Made by a program: the position numbers and the translations under genes | Shown here: positions 8,809 through 15,568 of the stretch, piece after piece | How positions within the stretch are numbered: the first letter of the stretch is position 1 | How the letters are laid out: each line of letters begins with the position of its first letter | NCBI GenBank assembly: GCA_015063805.1 | Contig: SVTK01000010.1 | Location: forward strand, 33,518-97,517 | DNA length: 64,000 bases | Direction: 5' to 3' | DNA from: Oscillospiraceae bacterium | Lineage (GTDB): Bacteria > Bacillota > Clostridia > Oscillospirales > CAG-272 | Notes under the pieces: model-generated | Seen by the model: only the letters and a program-made list of their open reading frames with translations | Database searches by the model: none | What the model was told of the DNA's origin: nothing

Positions 8809-10830
8809 ATGAAGAAAATATTGCGTCCCACTCTGCTTGTGCTGGGGATTGTGCTGCTCCTGTCCGCCGCGGCCCTGTTTGCGGCGATGACGGCTCTGCA
8901 GCCTGTGACGGTAGAAGCAGGTGGAACTGTTCCGGCGGCGGAAGCCTTCTGCCGCTATCCCTTCCTTCGCTGGGGGGTGTCGGGTGATCCGGAGGACAGC
9001 CCGGCAGACCCCGGCGTTCCGGGGGAATACCCCGTGGTCCTGCGGGTGCTTGGCATTCCCCGAACTGCAGTGCTGACGGTGGCTGACACCACGCCGCCTC
9101 GCCTGACTCCCGTTCCCCACAGCTGTTTTCTGGGAGATGAGGTGACCATTGACCGCCTTGTGACGGTGGAGGATGAAACCGACACACGGCTGTCCTATGT
9201 AACCCCGCCCGATTTTTCCCGTGGAGGGGCACAGACGGTGACCGTGTGCGCTGTGGATGCGGGCGGAAACCGCACCACAGTTGATGTGCCTCTGTCGGTG
9301 TACGCCATCTCCCAGGATGTGACGGTGGAGGCGGGGGCCTCTGTGGAGTATGTGGAAGATCTGATTACCCGCGCCATTGCCGGAGAAATTGTCTTTGGTG
9401 ATGCCCTTGATGGGCTGGATACCGCCCGGGTGGGCGAACACGAGGTCCGCTTCCTGCTGGATGGCTGTGAGATCAATATGACCTTGACGGTGGCCGATAC
9501 CGTCAGCCCCACGGGGACTGTCCGGATTGTGTCGGTTCTTGCGGGGGGTACGGCTCGTCCTGAGGATTTCCTGCGCAGCGTGACCGACAAAACCGAGGTC
9601 ACCGTGGAATTTGCCGTGGAGCCTGATTTTTCGTCCAAGGGTGTCTGTCCGGTGGAGCTTCTGCTCACGGATGCAGGGGGCAACACCACCACGCTGCGCA
9701 GCTCTGCACGGGTTTATGCAGCTCCGGCTGACTGCACGCTGGAGATGGGGACCTTCACCCCCGATGACCTGTGGGAGATCCTGCTGGGGGGAGATGTGCT
9801 GACGGTGGATGAGGCTCTGCTGGCTGATCCCCGCCCCGGGGTGTTTGAGCTTCCCCTGACCACCTCGCGAGGCGAAGTGCTGACACAGACCGTCACCTTC
9901 ACCGATTCCTATGTCCCCGTGGGCAGGTCCCAAAACCGTGCCGTTCTTGTGGGAGAGGTGCTGGATGCCGAGGCCTTCATTGCCTATGCTGCCGATTCTA
10001 CGCCTCTGACCTATACCTTCACCGACGGCAAGGTTCCCGATTTTTCTGCGGTGGGAGCGCATTCTGTCTCAATCACCGTGACCGATCTGGGCGGAAATTC
10101 CATCGAACTTTCCGCTCAGCTCACCGTACTGCCGGATACCGAGGCCCCCGTGCTTCACGGGGTGACAGACCGGGTGATCTACCTCGGTGAGGGGATTTCC
10201 TATTTGCGTGGCGTTTCGGCCAGCGATAATTGTGACGGTGAGGTGGAGGTGAAGGTGGACTCCTCCAAGGTCCGCCCCAGACAGGCCGGCAGTTATGCCG
10301 TAACCTATTCCGCCGAGGATCGGGCAGGGAATGTCACCAGCCGCACCGTGACTTTCACGGTGAAGGCGGCCGACCTGGATGCCCTGAACGAAATTGCCGA
10401 CGGCGTGCTTGCTTCCATTCTCAAGCCCGGCATGACCGAGCGGCAGCGTGCCCGTGCCATCTACGATTGGGTGACCTGGAATATGTCCTATACCGCCTAT
10501 GCCGATAAGACCGATTATGTGGCTGCCGCGTTCTATGGCTTCAACAACCGGCGTGGGGATTGCTTTGTGTACTACGCTATGTCCCGCGTTCTGCTGACCC
10601 GGGCGGGATTTGAAAATCTGGAGATCCAGCGCGACAAGCCCAACCAGCCCCATTTCTGGAACCTGGTGAAAATGCCGGAGGGATGGTACCACTTTGATAC
10701 CTGTCCCCACTACGCCGCACATCCTCTGGTCAGTTTCCTTCTGACCGATGCCCAGGTGAAGGCCTATTCCGAGAACCATGTGGCCGATTATTACAGTTTC
10801 GATGCCTCACTGTATCCTGCCACCCCTTGA
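8809..10830 (+). CDS. Exported Ig-like/transglutaminase-like protein
   Basis: The product is 673 aa from ATG 8809 (MKKILRP, a clear signal anchor at residues 1-25; an in-frame TTG at 8785 is an alternative). Several beta-sandwich repeats of the DUF5011/HYR type follow, with repeated VADT-PP, FS-GV and D-GGN turns, to about residue 520. The C-terminal 150 residues are a transglutaminase-like core with the Cys-His-Asp triad in RRGDCFVYYA, PHFWNLV and WYHFDTCPH. Such proteins crosslink or cleave proteins at the cell surface. The preceding gene ends about 37 bases upstream, so it is in the same operon. Confidence 0.82.
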   Translation: MKKILRPTLLVLGIVLLLSAAALFAAMTALQPVTVEAGGTVPAAEAFCRYPFLRWGVSGDPEDSPADPGVPGEYPVVLRVLGIPRTAVLTVADTTPPRLTPVPHSCFLGDEVTIDRLVTVEDETDTRLSYVTPPDFSRGGAQTVTVCAVDAGGNRTTVDVPLSVYAISQDVTVEAGASVEYVEDLITRAIAGEIVFGDALDGLDTARVGEHEVRFLLDGCEINMTLTVADTVSPTGTVRIVSVLAGGTARPEDFLRSVTDKTEVTVEFAVEPDFSSKGVCPVELLLTDAGGNTTTLRSSARVYAAPADCTLEMGTFTPDDLWEILLGGDVLTVDEALLADPRPGVFELPLTTSRGEVLTQTVTFTDSYVPVGRSQNRAVLVGEVLDAEAFIAYAADSTPLTYTFTDGKVPDFSAVGAHSVSITVTDLGGNSIELSAQLTVLPDTEAPVLHGVTDRVIYLGEGISYLRGVSASDNCDGEVEVKVDSSKVRPRQAGSYAVTYSAEDRAGNVTSRTVTFTVKAADLDALNEIADGVLASILKPGMTERQRARAIYDWVTWNMSYTAYADKTDYVAAAFYGFNNRRGDCFVYYAMSRVLLTRAGFENLEIQRDKPNQPHFWNLVKMPEGWYHFDTCPHYAAHPLVSFLLTDAQVKAYSENHVADYYSFDASLYPATP

Positions 10831-10857
10831 TCAATCCGAAATCTGCAAAGGAGAACG

Positions 10858-11415
10858 ATGATGAATACCTTCAACCGCTTCCTTGTCTTGCTTGCCGTCC
10901 TGCTGGCGGCGCTGGCCCTTTCCGCCTGCGGGGAAACCCCGGCTGTGGTGGACGGAGAAAGCAGCACCACCCCCGCCGAGACTACCGCGGCTCCGCAGCC
11001 TGCCGAACCCCCTGCCGTGTACGGTCTGACGGTGGGCGAGAGCCTGCTTTATCCCGGTGCAGACCCTGCCGCTCTGCTTCCCGCCCTGGGCGAGCCCCTG
11101 GACCGCCTGGAGGCACCCAGCTGTGTCCATGACGGGATGGACCGGGTGTACTACTACGCCGGATACGAGATCAATACAAACCCCACCGCTGACGGCGGCG
11201 AGGTGATCGTGTCCATCTACCTGTCGGATGACAGTATCACCACCGACGAGGGCCTCCGCATCGGGGACAAGGCCGAAAAGGTCACCGGACTGTACGGCGA
11301 GGCCACTCCCAAGGATGGGCTTTACATCTACACCAAATCCGACCGCGGCGTGTCGGTGTCCCTGAACATTCAAACCAACGGATCGGGGGAAGTGACCTCG
11401 ATCTTCTACAGCTGA
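10858..11415 (+). CDS. Small lipoprotein, unknown function
   Basis: The product is 185 aa (ATG 10858, or 10861, which has slightly better spacing from GGAG). It has a signal peptide with lipobox LALSAC, a Thr/Pro/Ala linker (about residues 35-55), then a roughly 130-residue domain with YGLTVGESLLYPG, a Cys, and two YY/YEI beta strands, ending in TSIFYS. The domain resembles small secreted repeat domains of Clostridia with a LRIGDKAEKV-LYG motif. No enzyme residues are evident. It lies between the transglutaminase gene and the ThyX-like gene with short gaps. Confidence 0.75.
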   Translation: MMNTFNRFLVLLAVLLAALALSACGETPAVVDGESSTTPAETTAAPQPAEPPAVYGLTVGESLLYPGADPAALLPALGEPLDRLEAPSCVHDGMDRVYYYAGYEINTNPTADGGEVIVSIYLSDDSITTDEGLRIGDKAEKVTGLYGEATPKDGLYIYTKSDRGVSVSLNIQTNGSGEVTSIFYS

Positions 11416-11425
11416 GGAGGATATT

Positions 11426-12052
11426 ATGCTGACCTGTGAACGCACTTCTGTGATGAACCTGGAAAACGCTGTCCGCGGGATGCGGAATCCTCTCAACAGC
11501 TGGGACCGATCGGACAGTTATTACACCGAGGACGGGTATGTGCTGGGGGAATCCGACCTGCAGCTGGCCGCCAAACTGGCCCGGGCCGGCTCGGACCACC
11601 GCAAATTCCTGCGGCAGATCTTGGTATCGGTGGACATCACCGCGCCCCTCTACTGGTGGAAAGAATTTGATACCTACAAGGTGGGAACGGTGGCCAACTC
11701 CTGCTCCACTATGCACAAGATCCATGCCGCTCCCTTTACCCGTGCAGACTTTTCCTGCGACCGCATGACGGCTCCCGCCCTTGCGGTGCTGGATGGCGTG
11801 ATCGATTTCCTCGAAACCGAGCGCCAGGCCTTCTGCGAGACCAAGGAGATCGGCCATTGGCATAATATGATCCAGATGCTGCCCACCTCCTATAACCAGA
11901 TGCGTACCGTCACCCTCAACTATGAGGTGCTGGTGAACATCTACTATGCCCGCCGCAACCATAAGCTGGCCGAGTGGCATACCCTCTGTGCCTGGATCGA
12001 AGCGCTGCCCTATGCCAAGGAACTGATCTGCGTCAAGGACAAGGAAGCCTGA
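11426..12052 (+). CDS. ThyX-like (FAD-dependent thymidylate synthase-related) protein
   Basis: The product is 208 aa from ATG 11426 after a strong GAGGAGG site. It belongs to a widespread Clostridial/phage family with the blocks SDHRKFLRQI, SVDITAP-YWWKEFDTYKVGT, STMHKIH and SYNQ-RTVTLNYE, ending RNHKLAEWHTLC-WIEALPY. I believe this family is a divergent relative of ThyX, which makes dTMP from dUMP with FAD, but the classic RHRxxSxNxxS motif is replaced by the WWKEFDTYK block, so activity is doubtful. The next gene is an FAD enzyme and a thymidylate-kinase-like gene lies 7 kb away, which may be coincidence. Confidence 0.55.
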   Translation: MLTCERTSVMNLENAVRGMRNPLNSWDRSDSYYTEDGYVLGESDLQLAAKLARAGSDHRKFLRQILVSVDITAPLYWWKEFDTYKVGTVANSCSTMHKIHAAPFTRADFSCDRMTAPALAVLDGVIDFLETERQAFCETKEIGHWHNMIQMLPTSYNQMRTVTLNYEVLVNIYYARRNHKLAEWHTLCAWIEALPYAKELICVKDKEA

Positions 12053-12074
12053 CCGCAGAAAGGAGTACATAACG

Positions 12075-13436
12075 GTGAAACATTCGCTGAAATTTGACGT
12101 TGCCGTAATCGGCGGAGGGCCGGGGGGCATCCCCGCGGCATTGGCCGCCGCACGCCGGGGGGCAAAGGTGATCCTGGTGGAGCGCAACGGCCATCTCGGG
12201 GGCAACCTGGTGATGGGCCTCCCCCTGTTGGGATACCTGGATCAGAACGGCCGACAGATCATCGGTGGCATTGCCCAAGAGTTTATCGACGATATGATGG
12301 CCGCAGGGCACAGCTGGGGACACGCCCGCTGTCCGCTGCACAACTCCATCACCCTGGTGCATCCCGAGCATTTCAAGCTTATGCTCCTGCAGAAATGTGT
12401 GGACGCGGGAATCGAGATGCTCTTCCACAGTGAGCTGACCGGCGCGGTGGTGAACAACGGCCGCCTGCAGGCGGTGCGGGTGATGGGCAAGGGAACCGAG
12501 GTGGAGATCTCTGCCGATGTTTTCGTGGATGCCACCGGAGACGGCGACCTGGCCTACCTTGCAGGCTGCCGCTATGAGAAGGGGGCCGAGGACAGCGGCG
12601 TGCTGCAGCCGCCTACGGTCATGTTTGCCCTGACGGGCTTTGAAGAGGAGAAATTCTTCGAATTTCTCGAGGCCCATCCCGAGAATCTGCGTCAGCTGGA
12701 CACCATGGAGATCGGGCCGGGCTACGATACTTCGCTCTGGCGCCGGGAACCCACCCATGTCTTTGTGGGAATGCAGGCCTACCTGGAGGAGCTCCGTCAG
12801 AAGGAAAATATCCCCGTTCTGCGGGAGAATATCATCTACATCAATTCCACCGTACCGGGGAAGATCTTTGTCAACACCGTCCGGGTGCCGGGCTGTGACG
12901 GCAGCGATCTCTTCAGCCTGAGCCGCGGGGAGATCGACGGGCATCTGCAGATCCCGGGCATTCTCGATATGTTCCGCCGTTTTGTCCCCGGCTTTGCGCA
13001 CGTGGTGCTGGACTCCATCAGCCCTGCCATCGGTATCCGCGAATCCCGCCGGTTTGCGGGCCTGGAGCAGCTCACCGTGGACCGCGTGCTGGCCGGCGCT
13101 GTCCCCGCCGACACCGTCGCCCTCGGGGGCTATAAAGTGGACATCCACAACGGCGAGGGGAAGGGAACCATCCTCAAGCAGGTCAAGCAGCCCTACGGCA
13201 TTCCCCTGGGATGCCTGATCTCGGCTGATGTGGACGGCCTCCTGCTCAGCGGCCGGTGTATTTCCATGGACTCTCCCACCCTCGGTTCCATGCGGATCAT
13301 GCCTACCTGCATGGCCATCGGCGAGGCCGTAGGCGTCTGTGCCGCCCACGCGGTGCAGAAGGGCGTGTCGGTCCGCGAGGTGCCTGCCGACACCGTGACG
13401 GCAGATCTCCTTGCCGCCGGCGCAATCCTGAAATAA
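12075..13436 (+). CDS. FAD-dependent oxidoreductase
   Basis: The product is 453 aa, with a GTG start at 12075 nine bases after AGGAG. The N-terminus is a Rossmann dinucleotide site (VIGGGPGGIPAALAAARRGAKVILVER), and DATGDGDLAYLAG with a C-terminal GRCISMD...MAIGEAVG box completes the FAD pocket, as in the FAD_oxidored family. A Cys in the CPLHNS stretch (near residue 90) may matter for catalysis. The substrate is unknown. It is the last gene of the operon, followed by a strong terminator. There is no signal peptide, so it is cytoplasmic, unlike most of the operon. Confidence 0.85.
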   Translation: MKHSLKFDVAVIGGGPGGIPAALAAARRGAKVILVERNGHLGGNLVMGLPLLGYLDQNGRQIIGGIAQEFIDDMMAAGHSWGHARCPLHNSITLVHPEHFKLMLLQKCVDAGIEMLFHSELTGAVVNNGRLQAVRVMGKGTEVEISADVFVDATGDGDLAYLAGCRYEKGAEDSGVLQPPTVMFALTGFEEEKFFEFLEAHPENLRQLDTMEIGPGYDTSLWRREPTHVFVGMQAYLEELRQKENIPVLRENIIYINSTVPGKIFVNTVRVPGCDGSDLFSLSRGEIDGHLQIPGILDMFRRFVPGFAHVVLDSISPAIGIRESRRFAGLEQLTVDRVLAGAVPADTVALGGYKVDIHNGEGKGTILKQVKQPYGIPLGCLISADVDGLLLSGRCISMDSPTLGSMRIMPTCMAIGEAVGVCAAHAVQKGVSVREVPADTVTADLLAAGAILK

Positions 13437-13448
13437 TATAATACAGCA

Positions 13449-13489
13449 CGAGCCGAGCGTCAGAATGCTGACGCTCGGCTCGCACTTTT
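13449..13489 (+). terminator. Terminator ending the 2.9-13.4 kb operon
   Basis: A 15-base perfect stem (13449-13463 with 13468-13482), a 4-base loop and a T5 run downstream. Confidence 0.9.
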
Positions 13490-13507
13490 TATCCCCCGGC
13501 CGCGCAG

Positions 13508-13728
13508 GAAAGTTTTCGCGGAGGGATGGTGAAGGGAGTGGCGCACCGATGGTGCGCCACTCCGTCGAGTTTGCCTGTTTGGGGATTTTCAATCCCCAAA
13601 CAGGCAAACATCGCATCAAATTTCTTCGAAATTTTGCCAAAACGTCTTGCAGCCGTTTTGGCCGTGCTGCCGAGTGCCCGGCAGCACGGAGGAAGGGAGG
13701 AGCCTTTTTCAAAAGGCTCCTCCCTTCC
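13508..13728. repeat. Cluster of hairpins, intergenic repeat cassette
   Basis: Between the FAD gene and the convergent M23 gene there are, besides the terminator, six further perfect or near-perfect inverted repeats: 13535-13563 (GGAGTGGCGCACC arm), 13570-13608 (18-base arms), 13618-13634, 13636-13662, 13662-13689 and 13691-13728 (18-base arms). The left edge AAAGTTTTCGCGGAGGG and the right hairpin core GGAGCCTTTTTCAAAAGGCTCC recur near 52.3 kb, so this is a dispersed cassette. No gene is seen in it. Confidence 0.75.
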
Positions 13729-13730
13729 TT

Positions 13731-14513
13731 TTACCCCTCGTAGGCTACATCCGCGGTAAGGCTTGTCTTGATGCTGTCCGCCAGATAATCCAGGGGATCC
13801 GCATACTCGTCGCCCACCATCAGCTCAAAGTGCAGATGGGGCACTTCGGCAATCTCGATCATGGCGCTCTCTCCGATGTTGGCGATGAGCTGGCCTGCAC
13901 GAACCTCAACGCCCTCTTCAATCCCCACGGGAATCACCTTCGACAGGTTGCGATAGACCGTCATAGCGTCTCCCTTGTGCTTCACCGAGATGCACTGCCC
14001 CATCATGGGGTCCTCCCAAACCTGGGCAATGACACCGTCCGCGGCAGCACACACCGATGCCCCCATCTGGGCGGCAATGTCCATGCCGCAGTGGGTACGG
14101 TAGTCAGCCATGGTGTCCGACCATACGGGAACCTCCAGGTCATGGCCCTGCAGGAGTTGTCCGCTGACGGGAAGCAGAAGCTTCAGGGGCGTGGCGTCCA
14201 CAGGCGCGGAGGTCTGAGTTTCGGGTGCTTTTGTTGTCTCGGGTGCGGTGGTGATGGGTGCGGGAGCCGCGGTGGTTGCGGGAACGGCGGTGGTGTCAGG
14301 GGTGGCAGTGCGCACAGGATCCTTGGTGTTCACCGGCGGGGTGGTGCGCAGGGACTCGGTGGTGACGGCGGGGGGCTGGGTCTCGGTTCCCTCCCGGCGG
14401 GCGCGGTTTGCCGAAGAGGTGGCAATGGCCAGCACGGCCAGGACGGCCAAGAGGGAAAGGATGATCAGATATGCGGCGCGGTTGATTTGGGGATTCTTTT
14501 CTTTATTCTCCAT
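13731..14513 (-). CDS. M23 (LytM) peptidase with membrane anchor, SpoIIQ-like
   Basis: The product is 260 aa: a short cytoplasmic N-terminus, one membrane segment (about residues 13-32), a long Thr/Pro/Ala linker (about 40-105), then an M23 domain with zinc ligands His and Asp in RTHCGMDIAA and the HLHFEL motif. The architecture equals SpoIIQ of Clostridia, which keeps the metal site and forms the forespore side of the mother-cell channel. The active-site residues look complete, so a wall endopeptidase is also possible. Start ATG 14513 follows AAGGAG. Convergent with the FAD gene across the hairpin cassette. Confidence 0.82.
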   Translation of the reverse strand: MENKEKNPQINRAAYLIILSLLAVLAVLAIATSSANRARREGTETQPPAVTTESLRTTPPVNTKDPVRTATPDTTAVPATTAAPAPITTAPETTKAPETQTSAPVDATPLKLLLPVSGQLLQGHDLEVPVWSDTMADYRTHCGMDIAAQMGASVCAAADGVIAQVWEDPMMGQCISVKHKGDAMTVYRNLSKVIPVGIEEGVEVRAGQLIANIGESAMIEIAEVPHLHFELMVGDEYADPLDYLADSIKTSLTADVAYEG

Positions 14514-14634
14514 AGTTGTACTCCTTCGTGTGGAATTTGGCAGCCGTTGGGGCTATCTCCTGGGGTTATTTTTGCCCCATTGGGCGGTTTTATGCAGAGA
14601 AGATAAAAAAAGAAGGTGGGGACGTGTTCGGGAT

Positions 14635-15003
14635 CTATGGGGAAGTTTCCTTCTCCCGGCGGAAGAGAACCACGCATCCCGAGAGCACCAGCATCCCCCC
14701 GAACAGGCGGCGAAGCAGATCAGGGTGAAGCTGGGGGGCCAGAGCAGAGCCAAGCCATGCCCCCACCGCACCTGCACCGGCCAAAATGGCGATCAGCGTC
14801 CAGCGGATTTTGCGGCGGGGAATGTGGTACAGAAGGGCCCCGCCTCCTGAGGAGAGGAAAAAAAGTAGATTGAAGCCCTGGGCGGTGAGCTGCGGGAGAT
14901 GGCGGATAAGGGTGAGGTAAATGACAAACAGCCCGCCGCTGCCCACCCCCATCCCTGTGAGGAGCGCAATCACCCCTGCGGCGGCAAAATCCAGCAGTTG
15001 CAT
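14635..15003 (-). CDS. TauE/SafE-family half transporter (second of pair)
   Basis: The product is 122 aa with about four membrane segments and the family pattern GMGVGSGGLFVIYL near the start. Full-length TauE/SafE proteins (about 250 aa) have two such halves; here each half is a separate gene, 10 bases apart, each with its own AGGAGG. The pair probably assembles as a heterodimer that exports organosulfur compounds or sulfite, or another anion. The cargo cannot be told from sequence. Confidence 0.8.
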   Translation of the reverse strand: MQLLDFAAAGVIALLTGMGVGSGGLFVIYLTLIRHLPQLTAQGFNLLFFLSSGGGALLYHIPRRKIRWTLIAILAGAGAVGAWLGSALAPQLHPDLLRRLFGGMLVLSGCVVLFRREKETSP

Positions 15004-15013
15004 AGGTCCTCCT

Positions 15014-15388
15014 TCAGCGCAGCAGCATGAACGCCCCCGAGAAGATCACCAGGGCAGCGAAAATGCGGCGGGTAATTTTGGGGTGAATGCGATCCAGCAG
15101 CAGGGCACCCAGCACGCCGCCCACGGCGGCGGGAAGGGCCAGGGGGAGAAAATCCCCCAGGGGAAGTGCTCCCACCCCGCCGTAGCGCAGGGCGGAGATC
15201 AGCGTGATGGGCAGGGTGGTGATCAGGGCTGAGGCATAGATGTCCCGACTCTCGGCCCCGGGGCCGAGGGCTGCTCGGAGCAGGAAGACCAGGATCACCC
15301 CGCCCCCGGCCCCCAGCAGGCCGTTGATCACCCCCGCCGCCAGTCCCCCGAGGATCAGCCCCCATCGGGGGAAACGGTTTCCTTCCAT
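15014..15388 (-). CDS. TauE/SafE-family half transporter (first of pair)
   Basis: The product is 124 aa from ATG 15388, chosen because CAGGAGG lies 7 bases before it. It has four predicted membrane segments and the conserved GVINGLLGAGGGVILVFLL motif, matching the first half of TauE/SafE transporters. It pairs with the downstream gene, which has the second half. Split TauE pairs occur in several Clostridia, so this is not a frameshift: the two reading frames have separate ribosome sites. Confidence 0.82.
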   Translation of the reverse strand: MEGNRFPRWGLILGGLAAGVINGLLGAGGGVILVFLLRAALGPGAESRDIYASALITTLPITLISALRYGGVGALPLGDFLPLALPAAVGGVLGALLLDRIHPKITRRIFAALVIFSGAFMLLR

Positions 15389-15434
15389 GTTTGCCTCCTG
15401 CGGCCGACTTCTTTTGCGGCCGGCAAATTTCCTC

Positions 15435-15463
15435 TTGTAATTTTCTTTCATTAATGGTATAAT
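15435..15463 (+). promoter_or_regulatory. Promoter of ftsK
   Basis: TTGTAA, 17-base spacer, TATAAT, about 105 bases before the GTG start. Confidence 0.8.
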
Positions 15464-15568
15464 AAAATGGAGCGGTGCCTGCCGTTCTTTTTGGCGTGGC
15501 CTTTTGTGGGTAGTATGCCCCCCGAGGCCGGTTTTATGCCCCCAATTTCACCGAAAGGATATGTTTCT

